Notes: generated from the letters alone by a model not told the origin. A stretch of DNA of 64,000 bases from BP-133 sp040756995 (GCA_040756995.1 JBFLYK010000006.1:1-64000); one strand, 5' to 3'. Shown: positions 16,787 to 26,078, counted from the first letter of the stretch. Made by a program: numbers and translations.

Positions 16787-17420
16787 GTCTGATTCCTCTC
16801 CGCCGCGCAAGCGCCTGACCCGTCAGGAGAGCCAGGCCCGCACCCGGGCCCTGCTCCTCGAGGTGGCCACCGCCGAGTTCCTGGCCCACGGCTACAACGC
16901 CACCTCCCTGGAGCGCGTCGCCGAGGCGGCCGGGTTCTCGAAGGGGGCGGTCTACGGCAACTTCGCCGGCAAAGAGGAGCTCTGCCTGGCGGTCCTCGAG
17001 AACTACTTCTTCGCCCAGCTCCAGAAGTTCGTCACCGACTTCGCCGCCGGGGGATCGACGATCGACGAGCGGCTCGGTGTCCTCGAGCGCTGGCTCGAAG
17101 TGGCGCTGGCCGACGAGAAATGGCAGCTCCTGGCGCTGGAGTTCGCGGTGCAGACCCGGCGCAACCAGAAGATCCAGGAGCAGTTGGCGCAGCGAGAAGC
17201 CATGATGCGGATGGCGGTGACGACCCTTCTGACACAGCAGATCCGGCAACTCGGCGTCAGGCCTGTCCTGCCCCCCGACCAGCTGGCCGTCGTGCTCGTC
17301 GCGGTCGTGGGCGGCATCGCCGTCCAACGGCTGATCGACCCCACGATCCCGCCCAGCCTGCTCACCGATGCCGTCCGGGCGCTCTTTCGGGCGCCCAAGC
17401 CCGAAGGGGGATCCTCATGA
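16779..17420 (+). CDS. TetR/AcrR-family transcriptional regulator
   Basis: 213 residues. The N-terminal helix-turn-helix is classic: RTRALLLEVATAEFLAHGYN, then LERVAEAAGFSKGAVYGNF. The ligand domain runs to about residue 200. The start ATG lies 8 bp inside the fused transporter gene and its stop overlaps the hydrolase start (ATGA), so it is part of the operon. It probably represses this operon through the palindromes at 9823-9844, releasing on binding the transported compound or a product. That target is inferred. Confidence 0.9.
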   Translation: MSESDSSPPRKRLTRQESQARTRALLLEVATAEFLAHGYNATSLERVAEAAGFSKGAVYGNFAGKEELCLAVLENYFFAQLQKFVTDFAAGGSTIDERLGVLERWLEVALADEKWQLLALEFAVQTRRNQKIQEQLAQREAMMRMAVTTLLTQQIRQLGVRPVLPPDQLAVVLVAVVGGIAVQRLIDPTIPPSLLTDAVRALFRAPKPEGGSS

Positions 17421-18832
17421 CCACGCGCCGTTCCCTGTCCTTTCTCGGGTTTGCCGTCCTCGTGGTGGCGGCCACCGTGCAATCCGTCGGCGCCGAGCCA
17501 TCGGCCCGAGCCGTTCCGACTCCCAAGGTCGAAGGTCCGGTGACCGGAGGATCACGGACCGGTGGGCCGTTCTGGGCCAGCCCCTTCTTCCTCGACCAGT
17601 TCGGCTACGTCGAAGAGGAGTACTTCCTCTCCGGCACCGCCTCCAACCGGGGGCTCGGCGGGCACGGCGAACACACCGCGCCGTACAAGGTCCGCATCCT
17701 CGTCCGCCGCCCAGCCGATCCGGCCCGGTTCAACGGCACGGCGGTCCTCGAGTGGTTCAACGTCAGCCTCCAGCAGGAGGTCGAACACGAGTGGCCGATC
17801 AACTTCCCGATGCTCATGCGGGACGGCTACATGTCGGCCTCAGTGTCGGCTCAGTACCTCGGGGTGCAGAGCGCCAGCCCGATGTCGTTGAAGAACTGGG
17901 ACCCGCAGCGCTACGGAAACCTGCAACACCCCGGCGACGACTACTCGTACGACATCTTCGCCCAGGCGGCCCAGGCGCTCCGTTCGGGGCTGGGCGGCCG
18001 CCATCGGCCCGCCGACCTCGTCCTCGGCACCGGCACGTCGCAGTCGTGTCTCCGCCTCGTGACTTACGTCTCCAAGTTGGCCGCCGGTGACCGTGTGTTC
18101 GACGGCTACCACCCGACGACGTGCCCGGCGACGGCCGAGGTGCCCGACACGCTGGTTCCGATGGTGTGGGGTACGAGCGAATGGGAGGCGGGCATCCAAA
18201 GCCGGCCCGACGGCGCGCTCCTGCGGGTGTGGGAGATCGCCGGCACGTCCCACGCCAACTGGTGGGAGATCCGGTTCCAGGGCGTGCAGGGATATCGGGA
18301 CGGCTTTGCCTTCGACGGTACGACCTACTTCCCGTACTACAGCTGGGACGAGGACGACGCCGGCCAGTACGGCGAACGGCGCCCGTTCTCCAACAACGTC
18401 GCGCCGGCCCGCTACGCCTTCCGGGCGGCGATCGACAACCTCAACCGCTGGGCCCGTGACTGGCGGGACCACCGGGCCGGCCGCCTCGCCGCCGACCAGG
18501 TGCGCCCGGCGCCGGCCGCGGCCAGGCTCGAACGGGACGGATTCCGGCTGCGGCGCGATGAGCACGGCAACGCCCTCGGCGGCGTGCGCCTTCCGGCCCT
18601 CGAGGTGCCGGTCGCCACCTACCGGGGCGAGTTCCACGACGGTGCCAGCGGCAGCACTGTGGCGCTGAACCGGGACACCCTGGCCGCGCTGTACCCGTCG
18701 CACGACGACTATGTGGCCAGGATGCGGACCGCGACCGACGCCGCGGTCGCCGGCGGGTTCATGCTGCCCGCCGACGCGGACGAGTGGATGCGCCGGGTGG
18801 CGGCCTCGCCCGTCCGCCGCTACGGCCGCTGA
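17417..18832 (+). CDS. secreted alpha/beta-hydrolase-domain protein
   Basis: 471 residues. A signal peptide covers about 1-28 (MTTRRSLSFLGFAVLVVAA up to VGA). The rest matches the large alpha/beta-hydrolase-domain family (Abhydrolase_10 type): ILVRRPADPARFNGTAVLEW near the start and a nucleophile region GTGTSQSCLRL, where GxSQS is the expected Ser motif, then GTSHANWW near the His. It likely cleaves an ester or lactone outside the cell. Being in the same operon as a Liv importer, it may release the compound that is then imported. Start fixed by ATGA overlap with the TetR gene. Confidence 0.75.
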   Translation: MTTRRSLSFLGFAVLVVAATVQSVGAEPSARAVPTPKVEGPVTGGSRTGGPFWASPFFLDQFGYVEEEYFLSGTASNRGLGGHGEHTAPYKVRILVRRPADPARFNGTAVLEWFNVSLQQEVEHEWPINFPMLMRDGYMSASVSAQYLGVQSASPMSLKNWDPQRYGNLQHPGDDYSYDIFAQAAQALRSGLGGRHRPADLVLGTGTSQSCLRLVTYVSKLAAGDRVFDGYHPTTCPATAEVPDTLVPMVWGTSEWEAGIQSRPDGALLRVWEIAGTSHANWWEIRFQGVQGYRDGFAFDGTTYFPYYSWDEDDAGQYGERRPFSNNVAPARYAFRAAIDNLNRWARDWRDHRAGRLAADQVRPAPAAARLERDGFRLRRDEHGNALGGVRLPALEVPVATYRGEFHDGASGSTVALNRDTLAALYPSHDDYVARMRTATDAAVAGGFMLPADADEWMRRVAASPVRRYGR

Positions 18833-18863
18833 CGTCCCGGGGAGGGTGCCTAGACTCGACCGG

Positions 18864-19790
18864 ATGGCCCAAGCCATCGCCCTGTCGGGCATCGTCAAAA
18901 CCTTCGGCAGCACGCGGGCCCTCGACGGGCTGGATCTCGATGTCGCCGCCGGGGAGGTCCACGGCTTTCTCGGCCCGAACGGAGCGGGCAAGACGACGAC
19001 CATCCGCGTCCTGCTCGGGCTGATGCGAGCCGATGCCGGTGAGGCCCGGCTCCTCGGTGGAGATCCGTGGCGGGACGCCGTCGAGCTCCACCGGCGATTG
19101 GCCTACGTGCCCGGTGACGTCAGCCTGTGGCCGAAACTCACCGGCGGCGAAGTCATCGATCTGCTCGGCCGGCTCCGCGGTGACCTCGACCCCCGGCGGC
19201 GCGACGAGCTGCTCGATCGCTTCGAACTGGATCCCACGAAACGGGCCCGCACCTACTCCAAGGGCAACCGGCAGAAGGTGGCGCTGGTGGCGGCGCTCGC
19301 CTCGTCGGCGGAGCTGCTCATCCTCGACGAGCCGACCTCGGGGCTCGATCCGCTGATGGAGGCGGAGTTTCAGGCCTGCATCAGGGAGGTCAAGGCCGAA
19401 GGGCGCACCGTGCTGCTGTCGAGCCACATCCTGGCCGAGGTGGAAGCCCTGTGCGACCGGGTGAGCATCATCCGGGCCGGGCGCCGGGTCGAGGCCGGCT
19501 CGCTGTCAGAACTGCGCCATCTGACCCGCACGACCATCACGGCCGAGACGTCCCAGACTCCGGCCGGGCTCGAGGCGCTGCCCGGTGTGCACGGACTCCT
19601 CGTTGACGATCACCGTGTCCGTTTCGACGTCGACAGCGACCATCTCGACGCGGCGCTCGGCCGCCTCACCCAACTCGGGCTGCGCAGCCTCACCAGCCAG
19701 CCTCCGACGCTGGAGGAGCTCTTCCTCCGCCACTACGGCGACGAGCCCGCCGGCGACGGTGCGGCGATCGACAACGCGCCGAGCCGGTGA
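18864..19790 (+). CDS. ABC exporter ATP-binding protein
   Basis: 308 residues. Walker A is GPNGAGKTT (near 39), the signature region YSKGNRQKVALVAALASS, Walker B LLILDEPTSGLDP, and the switch His in LLSSHILAEVE. A C-terminal extension of about 80 residues is typical of drug/antibiotic ABC-2 exporters (DrrA/CcmA-like). It begins 31 bp after the hydrolase and its stop overlaps the permease start (GTGA). The pair would export a hydrophobic or toxic compound. Confidence 0.9.
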   Translation: MAQAIALSGIVKTFGSTRALDGLDLDVAAGEVHGFLGPNGAGKTTTIRVLLGLMRADAGEARLLGGDPWRDAVELHRRLAYVPGDVSLWPKLTGGEVIDLLGRLRGDLDPRRRDELLDRFELDPTKRARTYSKGNRQKVALVAALASSAELLILDEPTSGLDPLMEAEFQACIREVKAEGRTVLLSSHILAEVEALCDRVSIIRAGRRVEAGSLSELRHLTRTTITAETSQTPAGLEALPGVHGLLVDDHRVRFDVDSDHLDAALGRLTQLGLRSLTSQPPTLEELFLRHYGDEPAGDGAAIDNAPSR

Positions 19791-21367
19791 GCGTGCTGAC
19801 CGCGACCGGGACGCTGGCGCGATCGATCCTGCACCGCGATCGTGTCCGGATCGTCGTGTGGATTCTGGGTGCGGTGGCGCTCGTCTGGTCGAGCGCCGCC
19901 GGAATCAAGGGCCTCTACGACACGCCGGAGAAGCTCCGCAGCGCCGCCGCCGCCGTCGAGGGCAACGCCGCCGCCATCGCCTTCAACGGACCGGCGCAAG
20001 GGCTCGAAACGCTGGGCGGGCGGATCGCCTTCGAAGCCGGCACCGCCGGTCTCGTCGTCGTGGCGTTGATGAGCCTCTTCATGGTTGGCCGCCAGACCCG
20101 GGCCGAGGAGGAGAGCGGCCGGCTGGAGTTGATCCGGGCCACGGTGGTGGGTCGGCATGCGCCGCTGGCGGCGGCGGTCGCCGTGGTGTCGGCGATGAAC
20201 ATCGTCGTCGCCGCGGCCACGACGGTCGTCGTCGCCGCCCAGGGTGTCCCTGCCAACGGCTCGGTCGTCTTCGGGCTCGGGTTCCTCGCCGTCGGGCTGG
20301 CCTTCACGGCGATCGCCGCCCTGAGCGGCCAGTTCAGCGAGAACCCCCGGGTGGGCCACGGTCTGGCCGGTGCGATGGTCGGGCTCGCCTTCGTGTTGCG
20401 GGCCGCGGGCGACATCGGCGATGGCACACTGTCGTGGCTGTCGCCCATCGGCTGGGCGCAGAAGGCCCGGCCGTTCGCCGGTGAGCAGTGGTGGCCGCTG
20501 ATCCTGCCCGTCCTCCTGGCCGCCGGCTGCCTGACCGCGGCCACCGCCCTCGCCTCGCGACGGGATCTCGGCGCCGGCCTCTTCCCGCCCCGGCCGGGAC
20601 CGGCCACCGCCGGCCCGGGGCTGAAAACCCCGCTGGGTCTGGCCCTGCGGCTGCAGCGCGGCGGCCTGCTCTGGTGGAGCGTCGGAGTCCTCAGCCTCGG
20701 GCTGGTGTACGGGTCGGTCGCCAGCGACCTCGAGGAGTTCCTGGCCGACAACGAAGCGCTGCGGGACCTCCTCGCCCGGAGCGGCACCAACCTGATCGAC
20801 TCGTTCTTCGGGACGACCCTGCTGATTCTCGCCATCATCGGCAGTGGTTTCGGACTGCAGACGGCCCAGCGGCTCCGGAGCGAGGAGACCGCACTCCGGG
20901 TCGAGCCGCTCCTGGCCACCCCCGTGTCCCGGCGGCGATGGATGTTCAGCCACCTCACCGTGGCCTTTGCCGGGAGCGCCGTCGTCCTCGCCGCCGGCGG
21001 GCTGGGCCTCGGACTCTCGTACGCGATGGTCACCCGGGACGCGGGCCAGCTGCCGCCGCTCGTGGGCGACGCCCTGGCTTATCTGCCCGCCGTGGCCGTG
21101 CTCATCACCCTCGGCGCCGCGGTCGGCGGCCTCATGCCCCGCTGGGCTGCCGCCTCCTGGGCGCTCCTGGCCTTCAGCCTCGTCATGGGGTTCTTCGGGG
21201 AGATCCTTGACCTTCCCTCGTGGGTGGGGGCCCTCTCGCCCTTCGAGCACACGCCGCTCGTCCCGGCCGAGGGGCTCACCGTCGCGCCCCTGCTGGCCCT
21301 GGCGGCGGTGGCGGCCGGCTTGACCCTGGCCGGCGACCACGGCTTCCGCCGGCGGGACATCGGCTAA
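19787..21367 (+). CDS. ABC-2-type exporter permease
   Basis: 526 residues from GTG 19787. About twelve hydrophobic segments are seen, in two halves with a shorter hydrophilic middle near residue 265-280 (the join at GLGLALRLQRGG-like text). The chain resembles the large polyketide-antibiotic exporter permeases (TnrB3 type), in which two six-helix halves are fused. It pairs with the upstream ATPase. It closes the eight-gene rightward run and overlaps by 4 bp the convergent secreted-protein gene. Confidence 0.85.
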   Translation: MSVLTATGTLARSILHRDRVRIVVWILGAVALVWSSAAGIKGLYDTPEKLRSAAAAVEGNAAAIAFNGPAQGLETLGGRIAFEAGTAGLVVVALMSLFMVGRQTRAEEESGRLELIRATVVGRHAPLAAAVAVVSAMNIVVAAATTVVVAAQGVPANGSVVFGLGFLAVGLAFTAIAALSGQFSENPRVGHGLAGAMVGLAFVLRAAGDIGDGTLSWLSPIGWAQKARPFAGEQWWPLILPVLLAAGCLTAATALASRRDLGAGLFPPRPGPATAGPGLKTPLGLALRLQRGGLLWWSVGVLSLGLVYGSVASDLEEFLADNEALRDLLARSGTNLIDSFFGTTLLILAIIGSGFGLQTAQRLRSEETALRVEPLLATPVSRRRWMFSHLTVAFAGSAVVLAAGGLGLGLSYAMVTRDAGQLPPLVGDALAYLPAVAVLITLGAAVGGLMPRWAAASWALLAFSLVMGFFGEILDLPSWVGALSPFEHTPLVPAEGLTVAPLLALAAVAAGLTLAGDHGFRRRDIG

Positions 21368-22065
21368 CAGGCCGTGGCGGGCCGGCTGCTCATGGCGCAG
21401 GCGGCTCCGTCGCATCCGCAGCGGCCGTCGCCGCCGCCGCCGAAGCCGGCGATGTTGGCTTCGCCGCCCCGGAACATCCAGGCCGAGATCTGCTCCGCCG
21501 GTCCCGGGCTGACCGTGCGGCCGCAGACGCCACCCCACCAGCTCGCCCGGGAGGTGAAGGTGTGGTTGCCGCCCACACTGATCGTCGGGGTGCTGCCGGA
21601 CACGCCGTAGCTCTGCCAGAAGCTTCCCTCGGGTCGAGGCTGGCCGAGTCCGGCGAACTCCACGTCGAGGACGCAGCCGCCCAGTGTCCCCCGGATCGAG
21701 GCCCGGCGGAGGAACGGGTCGACCGTCATCTCCGAGCGCCGGACCGTGCCGGTCCAGCTCTCGTCCTGGCAGCTCTCGAACCGCCGTTTGGAGCAGACGT
21801 AGCGCGTCACGGAGATCAGCGGCTCGGCGAGCTGGGTCGTCTGCCCGTTCTCAGCAACGACGCCGTCGACGCCACAGACCGATCCGGATTCCATCTGCGT
21901 CGGCGTCTCCGTCCACCACGACCCGCAGGCACCCCAGGTGCCGGCGAGCCGGGACGTCGGGGACGCCGGCACCGGCGGCGCGGCGGCGCCGGCCGGGTAC
22001 GACCAGCCCGTCAGCGCGCTGACGGCGACCATGACCGCCGACGCGGCCCGCCCAAATGAGCCCAT
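21364..22065 (-). CDS. secreted cysteine-rich protein of unknown function
   Basis: 233 residues from ATG 22063-22065, with GGAGG six bases upstream. A signal peptide covers about 1-28 (MGSFGRAASAVMVAV to GAAA). The mature chain has eleven Cys, suggesting disulphides outside the cell, and ends in a Gly-rich stretch followed by CGCDGAACAMSS. Tryptophans and paired Gly recur. No family is recognised. It faces away from the FHA gene, leaving a 134-bp divergent promoter region. Confidence 0.65.
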   Translation of the reverse strand: MGSFGRAASAVMVAVSALTGWSYPAGAAAPPVPASPTSRLAGTWGACGSWWTETPTQMESGSVCGVDGVVAENGQTTQLAEPLISVTRYVCSKRRFESCQDESWTGTVRRSEMTVDPFLRRASIRGTLGGCVLDVEFAGLGQPRPEGSFWQSYGVSGSTPTISVGGNHTFTSRASWWGGVCGRTVSPGPAEQISAWMFRGGEANIAGFGGGGDGRCGCDGAACAMSSRPATAC

Positions 22066-22199
22066 GCCATTTCCTCCCCGCTCGGAACATGTCACTCTGT
22101 TTGGATCATCCGGGATCCGCCGGGGTCGGCGGAATGCCGGCGGAGACGGAAACAGCTGGATCGGTGGGTGAGACTTTCCTCACCGAAAGGACAGGTCGC

Positions 22200-22814
22200 A
22201 TGGCGCTGGGCGGGTTTGTCGAGGTGCGGGGTCCGCAGGGCACGCGGCTCGTCGAGTTGACGAACGACCGGTCGTCGCTCGGCCGGGCGACGACCAATGA
22301 CGTGGTCGTGCTGCTCGACCCGACGGTGTCCCGGCTCCACGCCGTGATCGAGCGCTACCCGACCGGCTTCTGCGTCCGTGACCTCGGCTCGGCCAACGGC
22401 ACGTTCGTCAACGGTGAACCGGTGCGGGGCGAGACCCGCCTGCGGACGGGTGATGAGCTCCGCCTCGGCAACAGCCGGCTCACCTTCTTCGTGGTCGGCG
22501 ACGACGACACCGAGGTCACCGCCGTGGCCGACGGCCCGCCGGTGCTGACCCGCCGGGAGCGGGAGCTACTGCTGGCGCTGTGCCGCCCCCTGCTCGAAGG
22601 GGCGGCCTTCGCCCCGCCGGCCGGGATCCGCCAGATGGCCAGCGAGCTGTTCGTGTCGGAAGCGGCGGTCAAGTTCCACCTCGCCAACCTCTACGACAAG
22701 TTCGGCCTCTCCACCCAGCCGGAGGGCGCTCCGTCGCGCCGGGTCACTCTGGCCAGCGAGGCGATCCGCCGCCGGGCGGTCACGATCGCCGACCTGCGCG
22801 CTGCCCGCCGCTAG
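22200..22814 (+). CDS. FHA-domain protein with C-terminal helix-turn-helix
   Basis: 204 residues from ATG 22200, with AAAGGAC upstream; ATG 22134 is an alternative. The FHA fold covers about 5-95 with its phosphothreonine-binding residues: LGRATTNDVVV, VSRLHAVI and GSANGTFVNG. From 115 a second unit appears (LTRRERELLLAL, then MASELFVSEAAVKFHLANLYDKFG), a LuxR/wHTH-like DNA-binding region. It may couple Ser/Thr kinase signals to transcription. No kinase gene is in the window. Its last 35 bp overlap the convergent TetR gene. Confidence 0.85.
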   Translation: MALGGFVEVRGPQGTRLVELTNDRSSLGRATTNDVVVLLDPTVSRLHAVIERYPTGFCVRDLGSANGTFVNGEPVRGETRLRTGDELRLGNSRLTFFVVGDDDTEVTAVADGPPVLTRRERELLLALCRPLLEGAAFAPPAGIRQMASELFVSEAAVKFHLANLYDKFGLSTQPEGAPSRRVTLASEAIRRRAVTIADLRAARR

Positions 22815-23370
22815 CCGGGGCGGGGCGGGCTGACTCCAGCCACTGCTGATACTCGTCGAATACGGCCAGGAGGCGTCTCCGGTCGACGGGCCGCTCGAGC
22901 GACTGCGTACCGATCAGCGTGGCCAGGCCGATCCGGGCGAGGTGGCGGGCCCGTGTCGGGGGGATACCAAGTTCCCGGAACGACTCGACGAGGTTCGCCT
23001 CCCGGGCGGCGTCGACCCGGCGGACGGCGGCGGCGGCCGGCTCGTAGCTGCGGGCCCAGGCCCGGATGGCGCTCTCGGCCTCGTGGTGGGCGGCGACCCC
23101 CAGCTCCTTGAGCACGCTGAGTCGCTTGTGCGAGTCGGTCACCGCCCGAGCAACGTCGATGCCTTCGTAGGTGCTCTGCTCCCAGCTGGCCAGCAGGGCG
23201 ACATGAAAGTCCGGAACGCTGGCGAAGTGGTGGTAGAAGGAGCCTTTCGTGACTCCCAGCCGGTCGCACAGCGCGGCGATGGTCACTGCACTCACCCCGC
23301 CCTCGGCCAGCAGGTCGAGGCCCACGGCCAGATAGTGGTCCCGGGTCAGGGTGGACATCGATCGGACCAT
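22780..23370 (-). CDS. TetR-family regulator of the adjacent P450
   Basis: 196 residues. The HTH is clear: VGLDLLAEGGVSAVTIAALC, then LGVTKGSFYHHFAS. The first ATG (23368-23370) sits inside the operator, with no ribosome site, so the message is probably leaderless; an ATG at 23358 is possible. The divergent P450 begins 17 bp away, and the 18-bp palindrome between them is a strong autoregulatory operator. The ligand is likely the P450 substrate, by analogy. Confidence 0.9.
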   Translation of the reverse strand: MVRSMSTLTRDHYLAVGLDLLAEGGVSAVTIAALCDRLGVTKGSFYHHFASVPDFHVALLASWEQSTYEGIDVARAVTDSHKRLSVLKELGVAAHHEAESAIRAWARSYEPAAAAVRRVDAAREANLVESFRELGIPPTRARHLARIGLATLIGTQSLERPVDRRRLLAVFDEYQQWLESARPAPASGGQRAGRRS

Positions 23371-23384
23371 ACCATAGGGTATGG
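23367..23384. promoter_or_regulatory. TetR operator, 7-bp perfect inverted repeat
   Basis: CCATACC-ATAG-GGTATGG lies between the divergent TetR and P450 genes, overlapping the TetR start codon and ending 3 bp before the P450 GTG. Binding here would shut off both genes. The ATACC/GGTAT half-sites recur at 9823-9835. Confidence 0.8.
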
Positions 23385-23387
23385 CGC

Positions 23388-24632
23388 GTGACCATCGACG
23401 CCCTGACGGTCGAGCAGGCGGGGCAGGTCTTCGCCGACTACGACGCCTACACCGATGAGGAGTACTTCCACCGGGCCTGCGCTCACTTGCGCCGGGAGGC
23501 GCCGATCAGCCTGGTGGAGAAAGAGGGCTTCCCGCCGTTCTATGCCCTGACCCGCCACGCCGATGTGATGGAGGCGGAACGGAACCCCGAGGTGTTCCGG
23601 AACACGCAGCAACCGGTGCTGACGGAGACCGAGCGGCAGAAGATCATGAGTCAGGCCGGCGACCTGGCGACGCTCGTCCACCTCGACGGAGCCGAGCACC
23701 GCAAGTACCGGGCGGTGACCGCCGACTGGTTCCAGCCGTCGAGCCTGGCCCGGCTGGAGGGCCGGATCGCCGACCTGGCCCGCCGGGCCGTCGACCGGAT
23801 GGCCGAACTCGGCGGAGAATGCGACTTCGCCGTCGACATCGCCACGCCCATGCCGCTCGAGGTGATCCTGTCGATCCTCGGGCTGCCGGAGGCCGACTAT
23901 CCGAAGATGCTCCAGCTGACCCGGGAACTGTTCCAGGGGGCCGACCCCGAGTATCAGCGGGGCGGGTCCTTCGAAGAGTTCATGACCGTGATGTACGACT
24001 TCTTCCAGTACTTCGGCGCGCTGGTCGACGAACGCCGGGCCCGGCCGACCGACGACCTCGCCTCGGTCCTCGCCAACGCCGTCGTCGACGGCGAGCCGAT
24101 CCTGCCGTTCCAGCAGATCTCCTACTACGTGATCATCGCCACCGCCGGTCACGACACCACGTCGTTCACGATGACGGGCGGGTTGCAGGCGCTGCTGCAG
24201 AACCCCGACCAGCTCGAGCGGCTGCGGGAGGATCCGTTGCTGATCGCCACCGCCGCCGACGAGATGATCCGCTGGGTGAGCCCGGTGCGCCACTTCCTCC
24301 GCCACGTGGCGGCGCCGGCTGAGATCTCCGGGCAGCACTTCGACGTCGGTGACCGGCTGCTCTTGTCCTACTGGTCGGCCAACCGCGACGAGGACGTCTT
24401 CGAGGATCCGTTCCGCTTCGACGTCGGCCGCAAGCCCAACCGGCACCTGGGTTTCGGGTTCGGGGTCCATTACTGCCTCGGCGCGTTGCTGGCCAAGATG
24501 GAGATCCGGGCGCTGTTCGCCGAGCTCGTTCCCCGGCTGCGGTGGATCGAGCCGGCCGGTCCTGCGGAGTTGTCGCGATCGATCTTCGTCGGCGGGCACA
24601 AGCACCTGCCGATCCGCTACCAGGTCGATTGA
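23388..24632 (+). CDS. cytochrome P450 monooxygenase
   Basis: 414 residues from GTG 23388. Landmarks: I-helix oxygen-activation motif GHDTTS at 254-259, ExxR pair Glu292/Arg295 in EMIRW, and heme-ligand loop FGFGVHYCLG with Cys363. It looks like a soluble bacterial class I P450 needing ferredoxin and reductase encoded elsewhere. The sequence resembles P450s that oxidise sterol side chains or terpenoids, but the substrate is unproven. Controlled by the divergent TetR. Its stop overlaps the DNA ligase start. Confidence 0.93.
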   Translation: MTIDALTVEQAGQVFADYDAYTDEEYFHRACAHLRREAPISLVEKEGFPPFYALTRHADVMEAERNPEVFRNTQQPVLTETERQKIMSQAGDLATLVHLDGAEHRKYRAVTADWFQPSSLARLEGRIADLARRAVDRMAELGGECDFAVDIATPMPLEVILSILGLPEADYPKMLQLTRELFQGADPEYQRGGSFEEFMTVMYDFFQYFGALVDERRARPTDDLASVLANAVVDGEPILPFQQISYYVIIATAGHDTTSFTMTGGLQALLQNPDQLERLREDPLLIATAADEMIRWVSPVRHFLRHVAAPAEISGQHFDVGDRLLLSYWSANRDEDVFEDPFRFDVGRKPNRHLGFGFGVHYCLGALLAKMEIRALFAELVPRLRWIEPAGPAELSRSIFVGGHKHLPIRYQVD

Positions 24633-25564
24633 GCCCTTCGAAGGCGGGGTTCGTCCCGCCGATGCTGGCCAAGCTGGTGGCGGGGCCGCCGGCCGGCGAG
24701 GGTTGGGTCTACGAACGCAAGCTCGACGGGCTGCGCTGTATCGCGGTGAAGTCCGGCGACCGGATCGAGCTGTGGTCGCGCAGCAAGCAGTCGTTCTCCG
24801 GCCGGTTCGGCGGTCTGGCGGCGGCGGTCGGGCGGCTGGCAATCGACGACGTGGTGCTGGACGGGGAGATCGTCGCCCTGGAGGGTGACCGGACCAGCTT
24901 CGCCCTCCTGCAGCGACCGGGTTCGGTGGCGACGCCGGTGCTGTACGCCTTCGACGTCCTGCACTTGGACGGCGAGGACGTCCGTGATCGGCCGCTGCTG
25001 GAACGGAAGCAGCTCCTGGGCCGGGTGGTGAAGGCCACCTCCAACGGCGTGGTGCGCCGGGTCCGTCACGTCGAAGGCGACCCGGTGGCGCTGCTGCAGG
25101 AAGCCTGCGCCGAGGGATGGGAAGGCCTGATCGCCAAGCGGGCCGACGGCCTGTACCGCTCCGGTCGCTCCTCGGACTGGCTGAAGCTCAAGTGCTCGGC
25201 CAGCCAGGAGCTGGTGATCGGCGGATGGACCGAGCCTCGGGGCGCCCGCACCCACTTCGGCGCCCTGCTGCTCGGGTACTACGACGATGACGGCCTCCGC
25301 TACGCCGGCAAGGTCGGCACCGGCTTCGACACCGCGACGCTGGCCGACCTCCACCGTCGCATGGTCGCCCGGGAGCGACCGACCTCTCCGTTCGTCGACC
25401 GGGTCCGCGAACGCGGCGCCCACTGGACCGAACCGGAACTGGTGGCCAACTTCGCCTTCACCGAATGGACCGCCGACGGCAAGCTCCGCCACCCCCGCTA
25501 CGAAGGCCTCCGCCCCGACAAGGCCGCCCGCACCGTCAGGCGGGAACTGCCGACCTCCGGCTAG
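24629..25564 (+). CDS. ATP-dependent DNA ligase (LigC/LigD ligase-domain type)
   Basis: 311 residues if it begins at TTG 24629, whose TGA overlap with the P450 stop suggests coupling; ATG 24662 is an alternative. Motif I is YERKLDGLR with adenylated Lys31. Motif III-like LDGEIVAL and motif IV EGLIAKRAD are present, motif V is WLKLKC, and an OB-fold follows, closing with the FTEWTADGKLRHPRYEGLR segment of this family. It seals nicks using ATP and would serve in repair such as end joining. No Ku or polymerase/nuclease gene lies next to it. Confidence 0.9.
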   Translation: MSPSKAGFVPPMLAKLVAGPPAGEGWVYERKLDGLRCIAVKSGDRIELWSRSKQSFSGRFGGLAAAVGRLAIDDVVLDGEIVALEGDRTSFALLQRPGSVATPVLYAFDVLHLDGEDVRDRPLLERKQLLGRVVKATSNGVVRRVRHVEGDPVALLQEACAEGWEGLIAKRADGLYRSGRSSDWLKLKCSASQELVIGGWTEPRGARTHFGALLLGYYDDDGLRYAGKVGTGFDTATLADLHRRMVARERPTSPFVDRVRERGAHWTEPELVANFAFTEWTADGKLRHPRYEGLRPDKAARTVRRELPTSG

Positions 25565-25739
25565 TACTGCGTCAGACAACCTTTGCGCTGTCTGGAGCTG
25601 CTGGGGATCCGCCTTCCGGACGAGATACGTCGTGGTTATCAACAACCTAAGTGCATAACCAAGGCACATCCCCTCCAAGGGTCAGTGCGTACTGTCTGGC
25701 CCTGGGCGCAAACGTTGGGGGTCGCGGCACTAGGTCGCT

Positions 25740-26078
25740 TCAGTTGTCTTGTTTGCAGCGGTCGCAGCCGCACCATTGGCGGAGGAGTTCCCAGGAGTAG
25801 ATGCCGGTCTGATGGCCGTCGTTCCAGCGCAGGTGCAGCCCGTAGTTCCCGACGAGGTCGGCGGTTTCGACCCGTAGGTGCTCGGCGGTTCCGGGCGGTG
25901 CCGGCCAGGACGGCCCGCCGGCCAGCCGGACGTTGCGGCATTCGGCGCAGGGGCAGCCCGCCCGGAGATCCGGAAGGCGGTAGCGGCTGGTGTGGCCGTC
26001 GGGCCACACCAGGGTCACACCGTGCTCCCGGTCGACCTCCACATCGACCGGCTCGGGGCTTCCGTACCTCTGGTCCAC
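25740..26078 (-). CDS. DUF971 (GBBH-like N-terminal domain) protein
   Basis: 112 residues. Family motifs: WPDGHTSRYRLPDLRAGCPC, then GCPCAECR, and WNDGHQTGIYSWELLR. Two Cys clusters (CPCAEC and CGCDRC) suggest a metal site. DUF971 proteins are often found near iron-sulphur cluster assembly and electron-transfer genes. The role is not established. 175 bp upstream of the DNA ligase end hold no gene. Confidence 0.9.
   Translation of the reverse strand: MDQRYGSPEPVDVEVDREHGVTLVWPDGHTSRYRLPDLRAGCPCAECRNVRLAGGPSWPAPPGTAEHLRVETADLVGNYGLHLRWNDGHQTGIYSWELLRQWCGCDRCKQDN

Noticed and set aside
13193..16810. A 1205-codon open frame on the minus strand opposite the fused Liv transporter
   Set aside because: It mirrors the real gene, has His/Arg/Gly-rich composition without any motif, and is the usual shadow in high-GC DNA.
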